From positions 2,418,001-2,482,000 of the forward strand of contig NZ_CP052909.1 in NCBI RefSeq assembly GCF_014295415.1: a stretch of 64,000 nucleotides of DNA. The letters are read 5' to 3'. Position 1 is the stretch's first letter, and each line of letters begins with the position of its first letter. Position numbers and translations under genes: made by a program. Below the pieces are notes generated by a model that was not told the DNA's origin, searched no databases, and saw only the letters and a list, made by a program, of their open reading frames with translations. The stretch is from Constantimarinum furrinae. Lineage in GTDB: Bacteria; Bacteroidota; Bacteroidia; Flavobacteriales; Flavobacteriaceae. Shown here in pieces: positions 40,879 through 48,404 of this stretch.

Positions 40879-41679
40879 ATGAAAATGAAATATGCACTTT
40901 TTCTGGCAGTGTTGCCATTGGTCTTTAGTTGTAATTCTTCAGATGATTCAGATATACAACCGGAACCCGATGTATCCTCCTTTCCATTAACAGCGGGTAC
41001 TTATTGGACCTATAACAACACCAACGATCAAGGGCTTTCCCGGGATTCGCTATATGTGGTTGCACCCGGTTCAACAACCGGGGAAAATTACACTGCCCTG
41101 AACGCTCCCGATCCGATAAACGGATTTATGACCACGATGTTCTCGAATGGGGAATTAAGGGCAGCAGCCGACTTAAAATTATATTATCGAGGTGAATTGA
41201 GTGCTCCAATCGAAGGTATTCCCGATATCGTTATTCCTATTGAGGATCTTATACTATACGATATGCTAGGTGACACAGAAGAATTGGGCGCTGTTTCAGG
41301 GATGATCGAGACCGTAGTAAACGAAGTTCCTCTGGTGATCGATTACACCATCACCAGCAATCAACTTTCAGTGATCATTGGCGACGATTTTGAGAATGGA
41401 ATTTCTACCTATTCCCCTGAGACCGAACTTGTGGTAAACCTCTCGATCACTGCTCAGATCGAAATAGGCGGTATAACTATTCCGGTACCTGTACTCGCAC
41501 CACAGGATGTATTGGTGGCAACAAACAACTACACACAGCGTATCGGCCTGACCGATTCGGTGGTGGAGATCAACTATGAATTGGAAGACCTAAGTGGCTT
41601 CGGAATAACCCTACCCTTTCCACCTATGGGATCATCAACATCCACTCAGTTACTGGATACCTACGAAATTGCCGAATAA
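40879..41679 (+). CDS. Lipoprotein of unknown function
   Basis: A 266-residue protein with a lipoprotein signal (MKMKYALFLAVLPLVFSCNS, lipobox VFSC) and an acidic SDDSDIQPEPD linker usual for surface-exposed Bacteroidota lipoproteins. The mature part is beta-rich (FPLTAGTYWTYNNTNDQG, LVVNLSITAQIEIGGITIPV) and may be a two-lobed, lipocalin- or LolA-like sandwich, but I do not recognise the family. It is convergent with the 41689 gene, with a 9-bp gap and no obvious terminator. Confidence 0.7.
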   Translation: MKMKYALFLAVLPLVFSCNSSDDSDIQPEPDVSSFPLTAGTYWTYNNTNDQGLSRDSLYVVAPGSTTGENYTALNAPDPINGFMTTMFSNGELRAAADLKLYYRGELSAPIEGIPDIVIPIEDLILYDMLGDTEELGAVSGMIETVVNEVPLVIDYTITSNQLSVIIGDDFENGISTYSPETELVVNLSITAQIEIGGITIPVPVLAPQDVLVATNNYTQRIGLTDSVVEINYELEDLSGFGITLPFPPMGSSTSTQLLDTYEIAE

Positions 41680-41688
41680 AGGATAAGT

Positions 41689-44595
41689 TTAAATAAGTGC
41701 TCTTCTTAAAATGGTTACGGGATGCAAGGCTTCACGCGCTGTTCCGTCCTTGATCTGATGCCTGCAACTGGTGCCATTGGCTGCTATGATGGTGTTGATT
41801 CCTGCTTTTCTAACCGCGGGAAATAATTTCAGTTCCCCTATCTTCATACTCACTTCATAGTGTTCCTTTTCGAAACCAAAACTCCCAGCCATACCGCAAC
41901 AACCTGAAGGAATGATGGTTGGTTTGTAATTTTCAGGCAGGTTTAGAATATCGAAAGTAATTTTTTGGTTGCTTAATGCCTTCTGATGGCAGTGCACATG
42001 GAGCTTTATGTTTTTCTCTTCGGAAGTAAATGCTTCGGAAGTAATCTTACCCTTCTGCATTTCGGAAGTCAGAAATTCTTCAATAAGAAACGTATGTGCT
42101 GCGATGTGCCTAGCCGAAACGATATCATCTGCCAACCGAAGAAATTCATCCCTGAAGCCTAGTATTGCCGAGGGTTCTATGCCTATCAACGGAGTCTCAA
42201 GACTTATCTTGTCCCTTAAATAAGCAATATTATAATTAACCTGAGTCTTTGCTTCTTCTAAAAATCCTTTCGAAATGAGCGCTCTGCAACTATCCAGTTT
42301 ATCGACGATCTCTACACGGTAGCCCAATCTGCTCAATAATTCATAAGCATCTTCGGCAATTTCGGCATCTAAATAATTGCTGAATTCATCAACAAATAAG
42401 TATATTTTTGTTTTTGTAACATCCTGAACTATAGACTTATGTATCCTCTTACTGAAATTTTTAGTTGAAAGCTTAGGAATGCTCCTTTTTTCTGAAATTC
42501 CACTCCATTTCTTTACCCAATTCGAAGTCATGCGGTTGCTAATAATAGCGTTATACATTCCTCTGAAAGGATAGGCCTTTTTTTGATACTGACTGCTTTT
42601 CCCAAAGAACTTGGTGTTTCTAGTAACTCCATTTGCCTTGTTGAATTGGTACAAAAATTCGGCCTTTGCAGTAGCTATGTCCACATTGCTGGGGCATTCG
42701 GAAGCACAGGCCTTGCAGCTAATACAAAGGTCGAACACCTCTTTTAACTCCCCTGAATTAAATTTATTTTGAGCAGTATTGGTCGTAAGTACTTCCCGTA
42801 GCGCGTTGGCTCTTGCCCTGGTGGTGTCCTTTTCGTTTCGAGTGGCATGGTAACTGGGACACATGGCTCCGGCCGCGTTTTCAGTCTTTCGGCAATCCCC
42901 GCTCCCATTGCACTTTTCTGCTAAGCGAAGGATGCCTTGCGAATCATTAAAATCGAACCGGGTAGCAATCTTTGGTTCTTTTCTTCCGGGCGTATAACGC
43001 AGCGACTCATCCATTTTAAAAGCGTCCACGATCTTCCCACGATTAAGGATCCCCATAGGGTCGAAAGCCGTTTTAATACGTTTTAAGAGGGCGTAGTTGG
43101 CTTCGCCGACCAACAGCGGTAAAAATTCCGCTCTTACAATGCCATCGCCGTGTTCTCCCGAAAATGAGCCATTATACTTTTTCGTGAGCCTTGCGACATT
43201 GGTCGTTATCTTTCTGAAAAATTCTACATCCTCTTTGTTTTTTAAATTCAGTATCGGACGTAGATGCAGTTCCCCCGCACCTGCATGTGCATAATACACG
43301 GCTTGCTGATCGAACTGAGTCATCAACGCTGTGAATTCTGAAATAAATGCCGGCAAATCCTCTAATGCCACAGCAGTGTCTTCAATACAAGCAACTGCCT
43401 TATCATCCCCCACCATATTACCTAATAGTCCCAGGCCTGCTTTTCGTAATTCCAGCGCCATAGTGATCTCTTCTTCACGTAGCACGGGTCTTGTGTAACT
43501 TAATCCCGATGCTGAAAGTGACTGCAATAAGGAAGTGGTTTGCGATTCCAGTTCATTAACCGAATGAGATCGTAATTCGAGTAATAGTACTGCTCTGGGG
43601 CTGCCTTCCACAAAGAATCGATAAGGCTCATAGGTTTTATTTTCCTTGGTTCTATCCAGAATTACATTATCCATGAGCTCACAAGTATACAAATCGTGTT
43701 TCATGGCAACGATCACATCCTCCAAGCACGCTTCCATGCTGGTGTAATGAGCTGCTACAACCGTGGTTTCGGTGGGTGGCAGATCGTCTAATTGTAGCGT
43801 GATCTCGGTAGTAAAAGCCAGTGTCCCTTCGCTTCCGCAAAGCAGTGAACACAGGTTTAATAATGTATTACTTTCAGAAAATGCTTCAGTGTGTAATAGA
43901 AGGTCTACGGCATAACCGGTATTTCGTCGGTGTATCTTAGGATTGGGAAATTCCTTTTTTATCTCCTTTTGAACTTCTTCCGAAGATAATTCAGCAAAAA
44001 GGGTACGATACACAGAACCTTCAAGGGTATTCTCCTTTTGTTTTTCTAACAGAACTTCTTTTGAAATATCTTCGAAAACAACCTCCTCTCCGTTAGAAAG
44101 CACGGTTTTTAATCGAATGACCTTATCCCGTGTCACGCCGTATTTTATGGAAGTGGTACCACTGGAGTTGTTCCCAACCATCCCTCCTATCATACAACGA
44201 TTAGACGTAGAAGTATTAGGACCAAAAAAAAGACCGAATTCCTTCAGATAATTATTTAATTCATCTCTTATAACACCGGGCTGCACCGTAACGGTTTTAT
44301 CGTCGAGGTTAAGATTCAGGATTTTAGTAAAATATTTAGAAATATCTACTATTATTCCATCCCCTACACATTGTCCCGCCAGCGAGGTTCCTGCAGCACG
44401 CGGGATCAAAGAAATATTATGAGAATTTGCAAAGGAAATAAGCTGAACGATGGCGCTCTCATCCTTAGGAAAAGCTACAGCCAGCGGTACTTTGCGATAT
44501 ACAGAAGCATCGGTGGCATAAATAGATCTATGTAGGTCATCGAAGTAAAACTCTCCGTTGAATTCCTGCCCGAATCTGCTTAATGTTGCTTTCAT
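41689..44595 (-). CDS. FAD-linked oxidase / Fe-S protein fusion (D-lactate dehydrogenase-like)
   Basis: A 968-residue protein joining a GlcD/DLD-type FAD oxidase to a GlpC-like iron-sulfur unit. The FAD_binding_4 domain is at about 30-270 (LIPRAAGTSLAGQCVGDGII, GGMVGNNSSGTTSIKYG), and FAD-oxidase_C at about 300-535 with the ending GEHGDG.VRAEFLP. The ferredoxin-like region is at about 560-660 (CISCKACASECPSNVD), and the CCG domain at the C-terminus (HCHQKALSN, SGCCGMAGSFG). It probably oxidises D-lactate, glycolate or another 2-hydroxy acid and passes electrons to quinone. Monocistronic. Confidence 0.9.
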   Translation of the reverse strand: MKATLSRFGQEFNGEFYFDDLHRSIYATDASVYRKVPLAVAFPKDESAIVQLISFANSHNISLIPRAAGTSLAGQCVGDGIIVDISKYFTKILNLNLDDKTVTVQPGVIRDELNNYLKEFGLFFGPNTSTSNRCMIGGMVGNNSSGTTSIKYGVTRDKVIRLKTVLSNGEEVVFEDISKEVLLEKQKENTLEGSVYRTLFAELSSEEVQKEIKKEFPNPKIHRRNTGYAVDLLLHTEAFSESNTLLNLCSLLCGSEGTLAFTTEITLQLDDLPPTETTVVAAHYTSMEACLEDVIVAMKHDLYTCELMDNVILDRTKENKTYEPYRFFVEGSPRAVLLLELRSHSVNELESQTTSLLQSLSASGLSYTRPVLREEEITMALELRKAGLGLLGNMVGDDKAVACIEDTAVALEDLPAFISEFTALMTQFDQQAVYYAHAGAGELHLRPILNLKNKEDVEFFRKITTNVARLTKKYNGSFSGEHGDGIVRAEFLPLLVGEANYALLKRIKTAFDPMGILNRGKIVDAFKMDESLRYTPGRKEPKIATRFDFNDSQGILRLAEKCNGSGDCRKTENAAGAMCPSYHATRNEKDTTRARANALREVLTTNTAQNKFNSGELKEVFDLCISCKACASECPSNVDIATAKAEFLYQFNKANGVTRNTKFFGKSSQYQKKAYPFRGMYNAIISNRMTSNWVKKWSGISEKRSIPKLSTKNFSKRIHKSIVQDVTKTKIYLFVDEFSNYLDAEIAEDAYELLSRLGYRVEIVDKLDSCRALISKGFLEEAKTQVNYNIAYLRDKISLETPLIGIEPSAILGFRDEFLRLADDIVSARHIAAHTFLIEEFLTSEMQKGKITSEAFTSEEKNIKLHVHCHQKALSNQKITFDILNLPENYKPTIIPSGCCGMAGSFGFEKEHYEVSMKIGELKLFPAVRKAGINTIIAANGTSCRHQIKDGTAREALHPVTILRRALI

Positions 44596-44740
44596 ATTTC
44601 TTCTGGTAAATGTAAAAAATGCATTTCACTTCTTTAACATAAGTTAACTAAAAGACATATCATTATTGGCAGGCTATTAACAAGACACCACGGGCAATAG
44701 AAGTATTTTTATGGTCGTAATAACTAAAACAAACTTAATT

Positions 44741-45226
44741 ATGAAAAAACTCTTATTAATGGCTGTAATTGTTGTGGGATTCTCTTTAGAGGCATCTGCT
44801 CAGGAAATTTCTAAAAATGCGCTTGGTCTACGTTTGGGAGACAGTGATGGTTTCGGTACTGAAGTGAACTATCAAAGAGCTGTTGGAGATAATAACAGAC
44901 TTGAATTTGGTCTGGGCTGGAGAAGCAACAAAAATTTTGATGCTTATAAATTAGTGGGTCTTTATCAATGGGTTTGGAATATTGATGGGGGCTTTAACTG
45001 GTACGTAGGAGTTGGTGGTGGTGTAGGACAAGTTGATTTTGACCCCGATTTCCCCGGTGTTGATGATGATGAAACTTTCGTATTTGCAGCTGCAGATATT
45101 GGAATCGAATACAATTTTGACATTCCGTTGATGCTGTCTCTTGATTTCAGGCCAGAATTTGGATTCGGAGATTACAGGGATGATGTAGACTTTGATATCG
45201 CCCTGGGAATCAGGTATCAGTTTTAG
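44741..45226 (+). CDS. Small outer-membrane beta-barrel protein
   Basis: A 161-residue protein from ATG 44741, which begins the signal peptide (MKKLLLMAVIVVGFSLEASA, then QEIS); an ATG ten codons upstream would add polar residues before it. The mature part alternates beta strands with glycine/aromatic ends (NRLEFGLGWRS, KLVGLYQWVWNIDG, FNWYVGVGGGVGQV, DIGIEYNF) and ends in the C-terminal phenylalanine typical of outer-membrane barrels (GIRYQF). Size suggests an eight-stranded OmpX/OmpW-like barrel. A terminator follows at 45250. Confidence 0.8.
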   Translation: MKKLLLMAVIVVGFSLEASAQEISKNALGLRLGDSDGFGTEVNYQRAVGDNNRLEFGLGWRSNKNFDAYKLVGLYQWVWNIDGGFNWYVGVGGGVGQVDFDPDFPGVDDDETFVFAAADIGIEYNFDIPLMLSLDFRPEFGFGDYRDDVDFDIALGIRYQF

Positions 45227-45244
45227 ATTTTAGATTTTAGATTT
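45221..45244. repeat. TTTTAGA tandem repeat over the stop codon
   Basis: Three copies of the 7-mer TTTTAGA plus a partial copy. The first copy contains the TAG stop of the barrel gene. Confidence 0.7.
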
Positions 45245-45249
45245 ATTTG

Positions 45250-45276
45250 AAAAACCCTGCTTCGGCAGGGTTTTTA
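45250..45276 (+). terminator. Terminator with TTCG tetraloop
   Basis: A 10-bp stem AAAACCCTGC / GCAGGGTTTT closed by the extra-stable TTCG loop, with a T-run after it, 24 bp downstream of the barrel gene's stop. Confidence 0.93.
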
Positions 45277-45350
45277 CTTTTATAATTTAGGGAAAAACCT
45301 TTTTTATCCTTCAAATTTTTATTGCAACTTTATGAAAATTCTTTATAACG

Positions 45351-46805
45351 ATGGAGACCTATTATGTGGATGTCCACTGCCATCCTGCCCTAAAACCATA
45401 CAGTAAGAGCTTTAAATACGAACCACCTAAGCAGAATATGCTTGATGCCGGTAGAAAAAATTCGATCTGGCATTACAGTCCGCCAACCGTTCTCGAAAAA
45501 TTCGTGAACAGGATGGTAACTCTTACCAAATTTACCCAAACAGATATGACGGCGCTCGCAAAAGCAAAAACTAAAGTGGTGATCGTAAGCCTGTATCCCT
45601 TCGAAAAACATTTTCTTACACGAAATATACTCGGATTAAAAGGCATTACCGATTTGTTGGTAAATCTCGCAGCAAGTATAAGTCAGAAGCGCCTGGACTA
45701 CGTAAGAAGCCACAATTCGTACTTCCAGGAGTTGATAGATGAATACGATTATTATATGCAATTGGTTAATGAGGTACAAAAGGTCGATGGTATTTTTTAT
45801 ACCTACAGGCTGGTGAGCAGTTTTAAGGAAATAGAAGAAAACCTGCAGCAGGAAACAGAATCCCGGAAGATCATTAGTATTATCACCTCTATAGAAGGCG
45901 GACATGCTTTCAATACCGGTCTGGACATGAACAACAACACGGGCAAAAAGGAAGAGGTTCTTCAAAATGTCGTAGCGGTCAAAAACTTGAAGCACAGACC
46001 CCTTTTTATCACCTTCGCACATCATTTTTATAATGAACTATGCGGCCACGCACGAAGTATTAGTATTGGGGCATTAAAAAAGAATCAGGATCGCGGATTA
46101 AATTCGGGAATAACTCCATTGGGAATCGAGGTGATCCGGGAATTACTCAATAACGATCAGGGAAAGCGAATTCCATTGGATGTAAAACATATGAGTACAG
46201 CTTCCCGCAAAGCTTATTACGAGCTACTCGACACAAACTATGCTAGTGAAAATATACCTGTAATAGCAAGTCATGGCGCTGCGAATGGTATGCGTTCTCT
46301 GGTTCAGTGGGACCAAACCGATTATCCGAAGCGTGCCGAAATGTTCAACAACCTCGATATCAATTTTTACGACGACGAGATCATTAGAATTGCGTTGAGC
46401 AGCGGTTTGTTTGGTATTCAGCTCGACGAGCGCAGAATTGGAAGTAAAAAGGCAATTCGCAGATCAAAGATCTATTTTCCGAATAAAAGAAAACAACTCA
46501 TTAAAAAATCTTTACTCGTATGGCGGCAGGTAGAACATATAGCCGAAGTGCTCAATAAAGAAGGCTTGTTTTGTTGGGGAATTCAGTCAATAGGCAGCGA
46601 CTTCGACGGGATCGTCGATCCAATAAACGGACTATGGACTGCCGAAAATATTAAGGATCTGGGTGAGGAATTGTTAAATTACGCGAACACATATTTAGAT
46701 GAGAACAGAGATAAGCTGGAGGAATTCAATCGAATCTCAGCACAAGTCATCGTAGAACGTGTTTTACGGGATAATGCAATGGAATTTATTAAACGAAATT
46801 ATTGA
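45351..46805 (+). CDS. Membrane dipeptidase-like metallohydrolase (peptidase M19 family)
   Basis: A 484-residue amidohydrolase-fold protein. The metal ligands of renal-dipeptidase-like enzymes are visible in order: VDVHCHP near residue 9, the bridging Glu in TSIEGGHAFN, FAHHFYNELCGHARS, ASHGAANGMRS near 305, and the final Asp in GSDFDGI near 425. The first motif is HxH rather than the HxD common in M19, so it belongs to a divergent branch, and it has inserts that lengthen it over the usual 350-400 residues. No signal peptide is seen, so it is cytosolic. Its stop overlaps the convergent PrcB-like gene. Confidence 0.8.
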   Translation: METYYVDVHCHPALKPYSKSFKYEPPKQNMLDAGRKNSIWHYSPPTVLEKFVNRMVTLTKFTQTDMTALAKAKTKVVIVSLYPFEKHFLTRNILGLKGITDLLVNLAASISQKRLDYVRSHNSYFQELIDEYDYYMQLVNEVQKVDGIFYTYRLVSSFKEIEENLQQETESRKIISIITSIEGGHAFNTGLDMNNNTGKKEEVLQNVVAVKNLKHRPLFITFAHHFYNELCGHARSISIGALKKNQDRGLNSGITPLGIEVIRELLNNDQGKRIPLDVKHMSTASRKAYYELLDTNYASENIPVIASHGAANGMRSLVQWDQTDYPKRAEMFNNLDINFYDDEIIRIALSSGLFGIQLDERRIGSKKAIRRSKIYFPNKRKQLIKKSLLVWRQVEHIAEVLNKEGLFCWGIQSIGSDFDGIVDPINGLWTAENIKDLGEELLNYANTYLDENRDKLEEFNRISAQVIVERVLRDNAMEFIKRNY

Positions 46806-47284
46806 TCCGGAGTCCTAAATACCACCGGCAATTCTTGCCTTTTAAATTTCACCAAAGTAAAAAGTTGAGTGATCACTGTAGTTACAAAATCACCGGGTTT
46901 GGGGGATCTTCCGCCTATTTCAACGACAACATTTTCCTTTTCTTTCAACACTTTAGTTACGGAAATGGTAGAACCACCGGTTGACAACTCCCCTGCATTC
47001 AGGAATACGGCGGTTTCTTCTTCAAAATTGATCTCGGGAATTGGTATTCCGGGCTTTCGCGTACTGTTTATCTTACCGAAGATCTTCTCCAATTCCTTTT
47101 GATCGCTAATCACAATATTCTTCTTCTCGGTGATATTACTGTGACTTCCGCTTAAAACTTCAGTAAAGGAGATCTCGACTTGTTCGGCTTTTGCTGAAGC
47201 AGAACTTCCACAGCTGTTTATTCCGAAGAAAACCAAGAATAAAGGTATAGCGATATTATAAAACTTTAGAGGTAGCATTTTCAT
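46799..47284 (-). CDS. PrcB-like C-terminal domain lipoprotein
   Basis: A 161-residue protein with a lipoprotein signal (LVFFGINSCGSS). The mature part VLSGSHSNITEKKNIVISDQ, then ELEKIFGKINS, INFEEETAVFLNAGELSTGG and VVEIGGRSPKPGDFVTTVIT has the pattern of the PrcB_C domain, named after a subunit of a spirochaete protease complex. Its role here is unknown. The start lies 29 bp inside the bshA 3' end, and the gene closes the long minus-strand operon; its stop codon overlaps that of the convergent M19 gene. Confidence 0.75.
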   Translation of the reverse strand: MKMLPLKFYNIAIPLFLVFFGINSCGSSASAKAEQVEISFTEVLSGSHSNITEKKNIVISDQKELEKIFGKINSTRKPGIPIPEINFEEETAVFLNAGELSTGGSTISVTKVLKEKENVVVEIGGRSPKPGDFVTTVITQLFTLVKFKRQELPVVFRTPDQ

Positions 47285-48386
47285 AGACCGATTCGTATAA
47301 TGGAATAATATTTTTAGTATCGAATTTCATGGCAGCTTGTTTCGCCTGACTTTTAAATTTTTGAAGCGTTTCAGGATCTTTGAGGATCTTAAGTGCATTC
47401 TTAGCCATATCTTCAACGTCTCCCACATCGCTTAAGAAACCGCTGAAGCCTTGCTCATTCACTTCTACCAATCCGCCGGTATTACTTGAAATAACAGGCA
47501 CTCCGGTTGCCATAGCCTCAAGAGCAGCCAGACCAAAGCTCTCTTTCTCTGAAGGAAGTAAGAACAGATCACTAAAACAAAGGATCTTATTTATCTCACT
47601 GCTGTTTCCCAGAAATATGACCTTGTCATCGATTCCCAGTTTGCGGCAAAGAGCTTCGGAAGGTTCTTTTTCGGGTCCTTCTCCAACGATAAGGAGCTTA
47701 GAGGGAATTTCTTTTTGTATTCTGAAGAAAATTTCGATCACATCGTCGATGCGTTTTACCGGACGTAAATTACTGATATGCGTTATAATTCTCTCATGCT
47801 TTTCGGCCATAAGATCGCGCTGACAGTCGGTGAACGGATTAGAGTATTTAGCAACATCTATAAAGTTCGGTACTACATTGATATCGTTATTAATATCGAA
47901 GAGGCGCAAGGTATCTTCCTTAAGACTTTCAGAGACCGACGTAACTACATCACTATTATTAATACTGAAGGTAACCGCCGGTTTGTATACCGGATGACTT
48001 CCTACGAGGGTAATATCTGTTCCGTGTAAGGTAGTCACCATAGGAATATGAATACCTTCCTCGGCCAGGATCTGCTTTGCCATATACCCGGCATAGGCAT
48101 GCGGGATCGCGTAATGAACATGTAAAAGGTCGATCTTATAGAGTTTTACCATATCAACCAATTTACTCGAAAGTGCCAGCTCATACGGCTGATAATGAAA
48201 TAAAGGATAATCGGGTACCGACACCTCGTGATAATGAATCTTTCTGGAAATAAGTTCGAGGCGAACCGGTTGCTTATAGGTAATAAAATGCACTTCATGT
48301 CCGCGTTCGGCAAGAGCAATACCTAATTCCGTAGCAACTACGCCACTTCCTCCAAATGTTGGATAACAGACTATGCCTATTTTCAT
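47256..48386 (-). CDS. bshA: N-acetyl-alpha-D-glucosaminyl L-malate synthase BshA
   Basis: A 376-residue GT4 glycosyltransferase, first enzyme of bacillithiol synthesis: UDP-GlcNAc plus L-malate gives GlcNAc-malate. It starts MKIGIVCYPTFGGSGVVATE, the BshA signature for malate/nucleotide binding, with HVHYAIPHAYAGYMAKQ, TTLHGTDITLVG and the C-terminal EX7E region (PSEKESFGLAALEAMATGVP). This is strong evidence that the organism uses bacillithiol as low-molecular-weight thiol. It lies 18 bp after the NagZ fusion gene and overlaps the PrcB-like gene. Confidence 0.95.
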   Translation of the reverse strand: MKIGIVCYPTFGGSGVVATELGIALAERGHEVHFITYKQPVRLELISRKIHYHEVSVPDYPLFHYQPYELALSSKLVDMVKLYKIDLLHVHYAIPHAYAGYMAKQILAEEGIHIPMVTTLHGTDITLVGSHPVYKPAVTFSINNSDVVTSVSESLKEDTLRLFDINNDINVVPNFIDVAKYSNPFTDCQRDLMAEKHERIITHISNLRPVKRIDDVIEIFFRIQKEIPSKLLIVGEGPEKEPSEALCRKLGIDDKVIFLGNSSEINKILCFSDLFLLPSEKESFGLAALEAMATGVPVISSNTGGLVEVNEQGFSGFLSDVGDVEDMAKNALKILKDPETLQKFKSQAKQAAMKFDTKNIIPLYESVYENATSKVL

Positions 48387-48404
48387 CTAAGCTAATTTTT
48401 AATA

